Origin: Actinomycetota bacterium
GTDB taxonomy: Bacteria > Actinomycetota > Humimicrobiia > Humimicrobiales > Humimicrobiaceae
Assembly (NCBI GenBank): GCA_028695395.1
Contig: JAQVJB010000005.1
Location: 1 to 32,830 of the forward strand
DNA length: 32,830 bases
Direction of reading: 5' to 3'
Both the position numbers and the translations under genes were made by a program. Positions 20,129 to 29,259 of this stretch are shown here, one piece after another. The notes beneath the pieces were generated by a model that was not told the DNA's origin, did not search any database, and saw only the letters and a program-made list of their open reading frames with translations. Positions within the stretch are counted from its first letter, which is position 1. Every line of letters starts with the position of its first letter.

Positions 20129-21499
20129 TTAATCAGGCTCTGCGTGGATGGTAAGCTCATCGATATTTTTAAAAGTTGTTTTTATGTGATTTTCCATCTC
20201 AGTAGTCATATTATGGACACTGGTTATATCCATATCTTTATCCAGGCAGCAGTGAAATGAAATATTATATCTGGCTTCTTTAATAAGTACTGCGAAATTA
20301 TGGCAAGAACGTATATCAACGTAATCTGAAATACTTTTTTTTATCTCATCAATCAGCCTGTCAGATTTATTAGTAATATCTGTCCATTCCTCCGGGTTGT
20401 TTTCAACTTCAATATGTATATAGGTATTATTCAGTTCATCAGAAATATTTTTTAGCTTATCTTCTATATTCTTTGTAATAATTTCAGCTTCGGCAAGCTT
20501 TATGTCTTTTTTCAGCTCTATATGCAAAGTTATATTGAATCCTTCTTTTAAATTATTGACCGATATATTGTGAATATCTTTTACTTTTGGCTCTTTTAAT
20601 ACAATATCTTTTATTACTTCTTCGATGTTCTCTTCCGGTAAATCAGATTTTGTATCAATCATTATTTCGCAGTCAGCTATTTCTTTACTTAACCCGAATT
20701 TTATTTTTTCCTTTATTTCTTCTACCTGCGAAAGATGGAGGCTGCTGTTAAGGGATAAGTCCAGATTTATGAATTTGATATTTCCTACCTCTTGTATCTT
20801 AATATTATTTATTTTTTTTATTTCCTGAAAACCTGATAAAGCTTTTTCTGCTTTCTCGGTAATTTCAACGGGAATATAACCCAGAAGGTCGCGTATAGTC
20901 CTGAAAGATAATCTTATGCTGAATATTAGTATTATCAATGAAACAATAATAGACGCTATAGGATCGGCAATATTCATCCCAAAACGGGCAAATACCAGTC
21001 CGGCTATTACAATTACAGAGCTAATTAAATCCCCTGCATAATTTATAAGGTCAGCTTTAAATGCAATCGAGTTATACTTTACAGCGATTTTTGCAATATA
21101 AAATACTCTGATTAAGTTAATTATGATTGAAAATATCAGAGCGGCAAATATATAAATATTAATGTTCAGAGCATAATCCCTGTTGATTATTCGGTTTATA
21201 GATTTATATATTATAAAAAGGCACAGTAACATTATTATGACTGTTTCAATAAAAGCAGAGAAATTTTCGTACTTACCATGTCCGTAAGGGTGGTCTTTAT
21301 CTGCAGGCCTGATTGATATTCTAATAGCAAAGAAAGTTATCAATACAGTCACTATGTCAAGAGTATTGTTAAGAGCTTCAGAGTAAACCCCAAGACTGTT
21401 TGAGCTATAAGCAACAATTGTTTTTATAATCACTAAGAATATTGAGACAGCTAGTGAAAAAATAGAAAGTTTTCTTTTTGCAATATCTTTTGCTTCCAC
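20129..21499 (-). CDS. Cation diffusion facilitator transporter with an extended C-terminal region
   Basis: CDF core: YSNSLGVYSEALNNTLDIVTVLITFFAIRIS…DKDHPYGHGKYENFSAF…KADLINYAGDLISSVIVIAGLV. The long cytoplasmic tail has three apparent ZT-dimer-like repeats. Confidence 0.92.
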   Translation of the reverse strand: MEAKDIAKRKLSIFSLAVSIFLVIIKTIVAYSSNSLGVYSEALNNTLDIVTVLITFFAIRISIRPADKDHPYGHGKYENFSAFIETVIIMLLCLFIIYKSINRIINRDYALNINIYIFAALIFSIIINLIRVFYIAKIAVKYNSIAFKADLINYAGDLISSVIVIAGLVFARFGMNIADPIASIIVSLIILIFSIRLSFRTIRDLLGYIPVEITEKAEKALSGFQEIKKINNIKIQEVGNIKFINLDLSLNSSLHLSQVEEIKEKIKFGLSKEIADCEIMIDTKSDLPEENIEEVIKDIVLKEPKVKDIHNISVNNLKEGFNITLHIELKKDIKLAEAEIITKNIEDKLKNISDELNNTYIHIEVENNPEEWTDITNKSDRLIDEIKKSISDYVDIRSCHNFAVLIKEARYNISFHCCLDKDMDITSVHNMTTEMENHIKTTFKNIDELTIHAEPD

Positions 21500-21718
21500 T
21501 GTAATAATTATTTGTTTAATAAATTTTCAGGTTATTCATAAATAATAATGCAATTAATATAATTTTTATAGATATAAAATTGAAACATGTTATTTGACAA
21601 TTTTTTATTTTTATATGAAATAATATATATTTAATAAAATACGGTTTGAAAAATAATGATTGTTGAATTAGAATTTTTTAATTGATATGTTTATAAAATT
21701 AATCCTTCTGGAGGAAAA

Positions 21719-22042
21719 ATGGAGAGTACGGAACTATTCGAAGTAATAAAGAAATTTGATAAAGAAATGAATAATTTATATAAAAGCCAGAAAAGGGAGA
21801 CTGGTTATTATTCAGAAATGAATTCTTATGTACTTAAAGACATTGGCGGCTACGAAGCTGTTAAAAGACTTATACATTTTAAAGAAGATTCTGAAGCTTT
21901 AAAACTTTTTGCCAGTAAAAAAAGGCTTGACCTGGCGGCAGAGAGTCTGGTATTGAAAAAGGACTATGAAAAACTGTTTACTGAAAATGAAAAAGAAATC
22001 TGCAGAAAGAGACTTGAGGAGTACTCAAAATCATCTGCCTAG
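21719..22042 (+). CDS. Hypothetical protein, 107 aa, charged and helical
   Basis: ORF with strong SD (GGAGGAAAA) before ATG. No recognised domain. Confidence 0.65.
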   Translation: MESTELFEVIKKFDKEMNNLYKSQKRETGYYSEMNSYVLKDIGGYEAVKRLIHFKEDSEALKLFASKKRLDLAAESLVLKKDYEKLFTENEKEICRKRLEEYSKSSA

Positions 22043-22276
22043 TATCAGGTAATGCTCAAAAAGACAAGCTGAATCAGGTTCGGGTATAAGTGATTATAAT
22101 AATTTTTATTGTTTTTATTTAATTTAATAACTATAATTAAAAATTGTTTAAAAAAAACCAAAGGAATTTTAGGGATAATATATAAAAATTACAAGCTTTA
22201 TCAATTACAAGCTTCCTAATTACATGTATTATTTTCTAATCCTCAGGAAATAATTAATCCAAAGAAAGGAAATCAA

Positions 22277-22642
22277 TTGAATAAAAAACTATATGTTGGT
22301 AACCTGGACTATTCAACTTCAGATGAGGAGCTCAAGGAATTGTTCGCAACTTATGGCGAAGTTGAAAACGTTAAAATTATCAAGACAGCTGAGGGAAAGC
22401 CAAGAGGCTTTGCTTTTGTAGAAATGGTTGCTGAAAATAGTGCTGAAGAAGCTGCAAAAAACCTGAACCAGTCAAGTTTTAAGAACAGGACTTTGGTTGT
22501 AAATGAAGCCAGAAATGAAAGAAGAGATGACAACAGAAACGGTGGTGGCTTCAGGGGTGGATTCAGGTCAAGAAACGGCGATTCAGGCGGAAGAGACGAT
22601 CTTAATTATAAATTAAAAAAATTAAGAAGAGATCTTAAATAA
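22277..22642 (+). CDS. RRM-domain RNA-binding protein with Gly/Arg-rich tail
   Basis: RNP2 LYVGNL and RNP1 RGFAFVEM, then RRDDNRNGGGFRGGFRSRNGDSGGRDD. TTG start with SD AAAGGAAA. Confidence 0.92.
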   Translation: MNKKLYVGNLDYSTSDEELKELFATYGEVENVKIIKTAEGKPRGFAFVEMVAENSAEEAAKNLNQSSFKNRTLVVNEARNERRDDNRNGGGFRGGFRSRNGDSGGRDDLNYKLKKLRRDLK

Positions 22643-22732
22643 TTTCCTGTCAATTTCCACTTTTTAAGTTAATTTAATTATTTCTATATTAATCTAACGA
22701 TTACTATAGAATCACTTAATCACTTAATGACT

Positions 22733-22824
22733 CACAGGGAGGATTAAGAAGGTTATTATCTTCATCTTTAATAAGTAATGAGATAGTAAATTCTTTCTGA
22801 TTATTTATTTAATTTCTCCCTGTG
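22733..22824. repeat. Long-spaced inverted repeat in the intergenic region
   Basis: CACAGGGAG (22733-22741) and CTCCCTGTG (22816-22824), with further TTAA/TTAA pairing inside. Confidence 0.6.
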
Positions 22825-22911
22825 TTGTTCATATAATATGTATCATTAAATAAAGATTTCCAAAATCTATTTTTGATATTGTTTTACCGGGATAAAAGGG
22901 AGCCATATATT

Positions 22912-23694
22912 ATGATTGGAGCTATTGCAGGAGATATAATAGGTTCAGTTTATGAATGGGATAATGTAAAAACTACTGAATTTCCTCTTTTATCTGATAA
23001 TATTTTTTTTACTGATGATACTGTTCTTACAATAGCTACTGCGGATTGTCTTTTAAATAAAAAAGATTTTGCTCATACCTACCGGCAGTATTTCATGAGA
23101 TATCCCGGAAAGGGCTATGGTGGAAGTTTTACAAAATGGGCAGAGTCTGGCAGCGGTTTACCATATAATAGCTGGGGCAATGGTTCAGCTATGAGAGTAA
23201 GTCCAATAGGTTTTGCTTTTGATGATATAGAACTTGTTTTAGAAACCGCTGAAAAAAGCGCAATTGTTACACATAGTCACCCTGAAGGTATCAAAGGTGC
23301 AAAATCAGTAGCTGCTGCAGTTTTTCTTGCAAGACAGGGCAAAGATAAAGATGAAATAAAGGATTATATTGAGAATGAATTCGAATATGACCTGGAAGAA
23401 TCTATTGAAAGCATAAAAAAATGGTATTCCTTTGACGTTTCCTGCCAGGGCAGCGTGCCTCAGGCAATAAGAGCATTTTATGAGTCTGAGGATTTTGAAG
23501 ATGCAATAAGAAAAGCAATTTCTATAGGCGGAGATTCAGATACCATTGCCTGTATAACCGGAGGCATCGCTGAAGCTTTTTATAAGGTGATTCCGGAAAA
23601 TATTAAAATTGCAGTTTTTAATACCCTGGATGAAGATATGAAAAAGATGACTTTTAAATTTTATCAACATTTTATAAGAGATATAAAAATTTAA
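22912..23694 (+). CDS. ADP-ribosylglycohydrolase (DraG/ARH-like) family protein
   Basis: MIGAIAGDIIGSVYE, FTDDTVLTIATAD, GNGSAMRVSPIGFAF, THSHPEGIKGAKSVAAAVFLAR, GGDSDTIACITGGIAEA. ATG 22912 has SD AAAGGGAG and is preferred to 22873. Confidence 0.93.
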   Translation: MIGAIAGDIIGSVYEWDNVKTTEFPLLSDNIFFTDDTVLTIATADCLLNKKDFAHTYRQYFMRYPGKGYGGSFTKWAESGSGLPYNSWGNGSAMRVSPIGFAFDDIELVLETAEKSAIVTHSHPEGIKGAKSVAAAVFLARQGKDKDEIKDYIENEFEYDLEESIESIKKWYSFDVSCQGSVPQAIRAFYESEDFEDAIRKAISIGGDSDTIACITGGIAEAFYKVIPENIKIAVFNTLDEDMKKMTFKFYQHFIRDIKI

Positions 23695-23709
23695 TAAAAA
23701 AATAAATAT

Positions 23710-24846
23710 ATGCTTTCCACTTCTGAATTAGTGAATCTTATTATAAGGTTTGCCTGTTTTCTTGCAGGTTTCTGGCTCTTGTGGAAAATCACTTACTGCA
23801 GCAAGAATAAAGAATCCAAATCCATCCCAGGTTTCAAAAAAGATAAAAATGCTTTGATTTCAATTATAATACCGGCAAGGAATGAAGAGCATAATCTTCC
23901 CAAACTACTTGATTCATTAAAAGTTCAAACTTTAAAAGTCTGCGAGATAATTGTTGTTGATGATAATTCCGAAGATAATACAGCTAGAATTGCATCAGAT
24001 TATGGGGTAAAAGTAATCAAGATAGATGAACCTCCGGACGGATGGATAGGTAAGACCTGGGCGTGCCATAATGGAGCTAATGCCGCAAAAGGAGATTATT
24101 TACTTTTCCTGGATGCTGATACCTGTCTTGAGGAAGATGCTGTTGAAAGAATCTTTTATTGCAGAAAAATACAGGGTGGAGTTATATCGGTACAGCCGTA
24201 CCATAAAGTAAAGAAATTTTATGAAAAATTTGCAATAATCTTCAATATAATAGCTATGGCAGGGATCAACTCCTTTAGCCCTGTCTCTTCAAGGAGCAAG
24301 CCTTACGGCGCATTCGGCCCATGTATATTTTTCAGTAAGGAAGATTATAAAAAGATAAACGGACATGAAAGCTCTAAAGGCAAAGTTCTTGAAGATTTGT
24401 CAATAGGAAAAAAAATAATTGATTCAGGCATAAAGTTAAAAAACTACGGCGGTAAAGGCCTGATTGATTTCAGGATGTATCCTAAAGGATTTAAAAGTCT
24501 TATTGAAGGTTACAGCAAGGGTTTTCTGCTTGGAGCAAAATCAACTTCAATATTACTTCTTATTATCACTATTGCCTGGATTTCAGCCACTTTCTCTGCA
24601 GTTTATATGCCTGTTTTCTCAATAATAAACAGAGACTATCTGATATTTTTTATTTATCTTTTTCTTTATATCTGCTATGCGGCACAAATCTATTGGATGG
24701 GGTATAGAATAGGTAATTTTGGAATTATCACTGCAATATTTTTTCCAATCTATATTGTATTTTTTGTTTTAATCTTTTTCTATTCCATAATAATTACTCT
24801 CTTCGTAAAAAAAGTCACATGGAAAGGAAGAAAAATAAAGTGCTGA
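23710..24846 (+). CDS. Family 2 glycosyltransferase, CrtQ-like
   Basis: SIIIPARNEEHNLPKLLDSLKVQTLKVCEIIVVDDNSEDNT, DYLLFLDADTCLEEDAVER, ITINGHESSKGKVLEDLSIGKK-like region, C-terminal transmembrane helices. Confidence 0.85.
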   Translation: MLSTSELVNLIIRFACFLAGFWLLWKITYCSKNKESKSIPGFKKDKNALISIIIPARNEEHNLPKLLDSLKVQTLKVCEIIVVDDNSEDNTARIASDYGVKVIKIDEPPDGWIGKTWACHNGANAAKGDYLLFLDADTCLEEDAVERIFYCRKIQGGVISVQPYHKVKKFYEKFAIIFNIIAMAGINSFSPVSSRSKPYGAFGPCIFFSKEDYKKINGHESSKGKVLEDLSIGKKIIDSGIKLKNYGGKGLIDFRMYPKGFKSLIEGYSKGFLLGAKSTSILLLIITIAWISATFSAVYMPVFSIINRDYLIFFIYLFLYICYAAQIYWMGYRIGNFGIITAIFFPIYIVFFVLIFFYSIIITLFVKKVTWKGRKIKC

Positions 24847-25349
24847 TTGAGCTAAATCACTTATGGACTATTATCCTTAATTTTGCTTTATGGCCGATAT
24901 TCCAGATTATAGCTGCTTTAATATTTTTAAGGATTCCTTTAAAAGTTTTTAATCCGAAAAAAAATATTTTAAAGATAAGAAAGTTTGAAAAAAAAGGAAT
25001 TTTTTATGAAAGGTATTTTTTTATAAAAAAATGGAAAGGAAAGCTGCCTGACGGAAGCAAAATTTTCGGCAAGGGATTTGTAAAGAAAAATCTTCTTGGA
25101 AGCGATTATGATTACTTATCGACTTTCATTTTTGAGACAGGCAGGGCAGAATACACGCATCTTTTCGCCATGCTTCCTGCTCCGGTATTTTTTATATGGA
25201 ATCCGTGGTGGGCAGGCATAATAATGATTATCTATGCTGTTATAATAAATGTTCCGTGCATACTTGCACAAAGATACAATAGGGCAAGACTCGAGGTTAT
25301 TTTAATCAATATGAGAAATAAAAAATTAAATCCAGATAATGAATTTTAA
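24819..25349 (+). CDS. CrtO-like glycosyl-4,4'-diaponeurosporenoate acyltransferase family protein
   Basis: YERYFFIKKWKGKLPDGSKIFGKGFVKKNLLGSDYDYLSTFIFETGRAEYTHLFAMLPAPVFFIWNPWW…INVPCILAQRYNRARLE matches the CrtO family pattern. Overlaps the 3' end of the GT2 gene. Confidence 0.78.
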   Translation: MERKKNKVLIELNHLWTIILNFALWPIFQIIAALIFLRIPLKVFNPKKNILKIRKFEKKGIFYERYFFIKKWKGKLPDGSKIFGKGFVKKNLLGSDYDYLSTFIFETGRAEYTHLFAMLPAPVFFIWNPWWAGIIMIIYAVIINVPCILAQRYNRARLEVILINMRNKKLNPDNEF

Positions 25350-25405
25350 TGAACCATGATATTTTTTGAGAGTTATTCGTTCAATAAATAAAAATCAACC
25401 CCTAT

Positions 25406-25987
25406 CTATTCTATTACATAATCGTTCCCGGAGTATTTAAGAATAATAAATTTGGATATGCTGCTGTAATCGATATTAAACACATCTTCTGGATCAAGAT
25501 AATATTCATCATATATTATGCCAAAATGGAGATGGCATAATTCACTTGAAGGGTCATCGTTATTCCCTATAGTACCAATTTTATCACCCTGTTTTACTAT
25601 GTCTCCCGGGCTTACAAAAACAGTTCTTAAATTAAGGTATGTCGAACGTATTTTTTCATTATGCTTTACGACCAGGGTAAGTCCTCCTATCGGAGAAAAG
25701 CCGCAATAAGAGATTATTCCATTGCCTGCAGCACAGATAGAATCCCCGGCCTGGCCTCTTATATCTATTCCTGTATGTTTTCTTTTTACATCTTTTTCAA
25801 TGTCATGGTATTCCTGCCTGAAAGAAACTATTATTTCTCCTTCAAGCGGTTTTATAAAAGGCTTTTCAAAAGAGTATGCTGATATTTCCTTTTGAGGATA
25901 AAGGAAAGATGATACAAAAGAGATAAAGCCTATAAATGTAAGAATCAACAGTTTTTGCACATAAAAGATTTTACCCTTTTTTTTCAT
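25406..25987 (-). CDS. M23/LytM-family peptidase, membrane-anchored or secreted
   Basis: N-terminal hydrophobic segment, KHTGIDIRGQAGDSICAAGNGIISYCG, GDKIGTIGN, LCHLHFGI. Confidence 0.88.
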   Translation of the reverse strand: MKKKGKIFYVQKLLILTFIGFISFVSSFLYPQKEISAYSFEKPFIKPLEGEIIVSFRQEYHDIEKDVKRKHTGIDIRGQAGDSICAAGNGIISYCGFSPIGGLTLVVKHNEKIRSTYLNLRTVFVSPGDIVKQGDKIGTIGNNDDPSSELCHLHFGIIYDEYYLDPEDVFNIDYSSISKFIILKYSGNDYVIE

Positions 25988-26216
25988 GACTCTTTTATCA
26001 CTTTTTAAATTGTTTTTATTTTAAATTTATATAAAATTTTTTAATATGCTTTAAAAAAATTCCTGAAAGGAATGTTAATAAAAAAATTTAATTTCTTTTT
26101 CAATATAGTAAGCATAATGTATTTATATATTATATGTATATGCATATATAGTCAATAGCATAAATATGTATGTATAAATATTTTTAGTTAATATTTAAAA
26201 CTAAAGTTTTATAAAA

Positions 26217-27059
26217 ATGATAATTATTTTTGCAGCATTTAAAAACGAAGTTAAAGATATAATAAAAAAAATAAAACCTGCCGGGAAATCAAAGAAAGCA
26301 GTTATGAATAAAAATGATATTTATCATGGATATATCGGATCCAGTGGAGAAGAACAGGAAGTCATGGTTTGCGTAACCGGCATGGGGGCGGCCAAAGCTT
26401 TAAAAGCAGTCAGCAATATTATAGATATGAGAATAAGCGATATCGTTTTTCTAATACTTGGTATTTCCGGTTCTACAGATGAGAATTTAAGTACTGGAGA
26501 TATAATAATCCATGACAAAATAATAAATGCTGGATTCTTAAAAAAGGGCAGGGAGGATGGCTGCCGTAATAATCTTAGTGAAGTTAGAGAAAAAATAAAA
26601 ATAGAACCCGAGATAATGACAGAAGATTTTATTGATTCAGGTTGTCACTGGCGCAGCAGTAGTCACAAAATCTTAATTGGTCCCGGTGCATGTGTCCCAT
26701 TTTTAATATGCACCCATAAAGATAAAAAATATATAGGAGAAAGCCTGCATGTCTCTGCAATCGATATGGAAAGTTATAGCATAGCGAGAATTGCAAAAGC
26801 TAACAAAATTCCTGTAGCCGTCGTTAGAGCGGTTTCAGATGATATATTCACGGAGATACCGGATTATTTCCAGGATTTTGAAAAGAGAAGTCTTGCAGAT
26901 AAATCAGTTATAGTTCTAAAGATTATTTTTTCTTTCAAAAAGTTGCAGCAGATAATTAAAATATCTAAAGGAATTAAAAAAGCAGTAAAAAATCTAAATC
27001 ATTTTGCTATTAAGGAAATAATACCTTTTATAAAGAAAAAATATTTTAATAGTTCATAA
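26217..27059 (+). CDS. Nucleoside phosphorylase/MTAN superfamily protein, possibly HpnG-like
   Basis: IIFAAFKNEVKDI…VCVTGMGAAKALKAV…SAIDMESYSIARIAKANKIPVAVVRAVSDD, with a basic helical C-terminal extension. Confidence 0.75.
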   Translation: MIIIFAAFKNEVKDIIKKIKPAGKSKKAVMNKNDIYHGYIGSSGEEQEVMVCVTGMGAAKALKAVSNIIDMRISDIVFLILGISGSTDENLSTGDIIIHDKIINAGFLKKGREDGCRNNLSEVREKIKIEPEIMTEDFIDSGCHWRSSSHKILIGPGACVPFLICTHKDKKYIGESLHVSAIDMESYSIARIAKANKIPVAVVRAVSDDIFTEIPDYFQDFEKRSLADKSVIVLKIIFSFKKLQQIIKISKGIKKAVKNLNHFAIKEIIPFIKKKYFNSS

Positions 27060-27124
27060 ATGAATAAAAAGTAATCATTATCAAAAAAAAGTATTTTAGA
27101 CTTAACTCAATTAATTAAGAAGGC

Positions 27125-27817
27125 ATGGATTTTTTTAAAGAAATAAAAAGAAAAATATTTGATAAAAATAATATTTTAGGCAGGGATTTTTATTCTCGGG
27201 ATACGGCAACTGTGGCCGGAGAACTTCTTGGCAAATTACTGATTACAGGGAACAAAGAATCATTCTGCGGAGGCTTTATTGTTGAGGATGAGGCTTATTA
27301 TGGGTTAAACGATCCTGCAAGCCATGCATGCAACGGAGCAACTCCCCGTTCAAAAATAATGTTTGATATACCTGGAATTGCTTATGTTTATTTCTGTTAT
27401 GGCAATCATTATCTATTGAACGTGGTTACGGAAAAACCAGAAGTACCTGGTGCGGTTCTTATAAGAGCAGCAGAGCCCGTATTCGGTATAAAAAAGATGA
27501 TTGAAAGAAGACAGATCAAAAATGAAAATATATTAGCAAAAGGGCCAGGTAATCTTACTAAAGCATTCGGTATAGACAGAAACTTTAATGGAAAAAACAT
27601 GACAGACTTAAGAGATGAAATATTTATTACTGATTTTGATGTTTCAGATTTTCAAACCGATGCAGATATGAATAAAGAAATAATAAAAATATTTGAAAAA
27701 TATAGTGTTATAAAAGCGATATCTTCTTCTTCAAGAGTGGGAATAAAAAAAGGAACAGAGTCAATGTTAAGGTTTTATATAAAAGGCAATAGGTTTGTTT
27801 CGGGAAAGCACGATTAA
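27125..27817 (+). CDS. mpg: DNA-3-methyladenine glycosylase, AAG/Mpg type
   Basis: LGRDFYSRDTATVAGELLGKLLI, GGFIVEDEAYYGLNDPASHACNGATPRSKIMF, AYVYFCYGNHYLLNVVTE, GAVLIRAAEP, KGPGNLTKAFGID. Confidence 0.95.
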   Translation: MDFFKEIKRKIFDKNNILGRDFYSRDTATVAGELLGKLLITGNKESFCGGFIVEDEAYYGLNDPASHACNGATPRSKIMFDIPGIAYVYFCYGNHYLLNVVTEKPEVPGAVLIRAAEPVFGIKKMIERRQIKNENILAKGPGNLTKAFGIDRNFNGKNMTDLRDEIFITDFDVSDFQTDADMNKEIIKIFEKYSVIKAISSSSRVGIKKGTESMLRFYIKGNRFVSGKHD

Positions 27818-27865
27818 GGCAATGTATCGATACAGGGAGTCAAATGTGCAAAATTTTAAGTTAAA

Positions 27866-27897
27866 AGATGCCTGTGCTTTTAAACACACAGGCATCT
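27866..27897. terminator. Intergenic hairpin between convergent genes, candidate terminator (better T-tract for the minus strand)
   Basis: Perfect 11-bp stem AGATGCCTGTG (27866-27876) / CACAGGCATCT (27887-27897). On the minus strand it is followed by TTTAACTT. Confidence 0.7.
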
Positions 27898-27935
27898 GAA
27901 AAAATTAAATAAACCATCCGGTTATTTTTAATTTA

Positions 27936-29051
27936 TTAAGAATGAAGAGAATCCCTTACTTCGCTGCTGATAGGTTTAATATTAAAGGGAACTCCCATTC
28001 TTTCGCCATCATTTTTTAAATCTTCTATGACGGGAGCGATTATAGGTATTCCATGTTCTATATTATATTTCTCTGTATCGTATTCTTTTTCACCGGCAAT
28101 ATAAATCCTATCCTGGCCAGGGGCTTTGGGAGCATCTTTAAGCATTTGTACTACATGATCCATTTGCTTTTTAAAATCAATTACCGGCCTGAAAGCATTA
28201 ACGTTTATTGCTGTAAAGAAGTGCCCGACATCGGCCTCTCTCTGTTCATGGGGGAATCCTATTTCTGTTAAATTGGAACCTCCTGAAAGTACGCCGCAGA
28301 AAATATCGACAAGTAATGCGAGTCCATATCCTTTGTAGCCTCTCATAATATCAGAACCGCCAAGAGGCATAAGCGCACCTATATATCCTGACTGGCATTT
28401 TTTTGGATCATCGGTTATGTTGCCATCGCTGTCTATTGCCCATCCAATCGGAATTTTTTTGCCTTCTTTTTCATAAACTTTTACTCTTCCTATAGGAACA
28501 GTGCTTGTAGCCATGTCCAGCACATAAGGATATTCTTTGTATGAAGGGACAGCAACAGATATCGGATTTGTTCCCAGGACAGCTGACTTTCCATAAGTAG
28601 GAGCAACCAGGGGCTGGGAGTTTGTCATGCTAATGCCTATCATGTCTTCTTCCAATGCCATCATTGCATAATACGCTGCAATTCCAAAATGATCGCTATG
28701 TTTTACTGTTACAATACCGACATTACTTTTTTTTGCTTTCTGTATCGCTATTTTCATGGATTTATAAGAAGCGACCTGCCCGCATCCGTTACCTCCGTCT
28801 ACAAGTGCTGTCGTGTCAGTCTCACTTAATATTTTCATTGGCGTAAGAGGATTAATGTTTTTATTTCTCAATCTGTTTCCATAATATGAAGCCAGTCTTA
28901 TAAGCCCGTGAGAATCGACTCCTCTTATATCTGCACTCAGCAAAACATCTCCCACTATCAGAGCATCCTGTTTCTGTACTCCTAATTTAGACATGTATGC
29001 AACTACATATGACATAAGGTCTTCTTTTTTGAATCTCAGTATCTCAACCAT
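27936..29051 (-). CDS. LDH2-type malate/lactate/ureidoglycolate dehydrogenase family protein
   Basis: ADIRGVDSHGLIRLASYYGNRLR, VTVKHSDHFGIAAYYAMMALEEDMIGISMTNSQPLVAPTYGKSAVLGTNPISVAVP, MRGYKGYGLALLVDIFCGVLSGG. Confidence 0.93.
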   Translation of the reverse strand: MVEILRFKKEDLMSYVVAYMSKLGVQKQDALIVGDVLLSADIRGVDSHGLIRLASYYGNRLRNKNINPLTPMKILSETDTTALVDGGNGCGQVASYKSMKIAIQKAKKSNVGIVTVKHSDHFGIAAYYAMMALEEDMIGISMTNSQPLVAPTYGKSAVLGTNPISVAVPSYKEYPYVLDMATSTVPIGRVKVYEKEGKKIPIGWAIDSDGNITDDPKKCQSGYIGALMPLGGSDIMRGYKGYGLALLVDIFCGVLSGGSNLTEIGFPHEQREADVGHFFTAINVNAFRPVIDFKKQMDHVVQMLKDAPKAPGQDRIYIAGEKEYDTEKYNIEHGIPIIAPVIEDLKNDGERMGVPFNIKPISSEVRDSLHS

Positions 29052-29114
29052 TTCATCTCCTCCGTAATTAATGTTAAAATATTAAATTAAAAAAATTATT
29101 CAATAGGCTTTAAC

Positions 29115-29169
29115 TATTATAATAGATTATCCTAGTTTTTTTATTAAGCTAAAAGTATTATAATAGATT
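29115..29169. repeat. Pair of 14-bp direct repeats in a divergent intergenic region
   Basis: TATTATAATAGATT at 29115-29128 and 29156-29169. The first sits in the perfect palindrome CTATTATAATAG. Confidence 0.6.
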
Positions 29170-29259
29170 CTTTCATGAAAATTAAATATTAACATGTATT
29201 TTAACAGAAATACTTCTTCGATTTGATTATAATTTTTCCTTTTAGCAGGAGGTGCTTAA

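Noticed and set aside
22873-23694. ADP-ribosylglycohydrolase as part of a DarTG-like toxin-antitoxin or defence system
   Set aside because: No adjacent DarT-like ADP-ribosyltransferase or other toxin gene is visible, and the sequence looks like the general DraG/ARH family.
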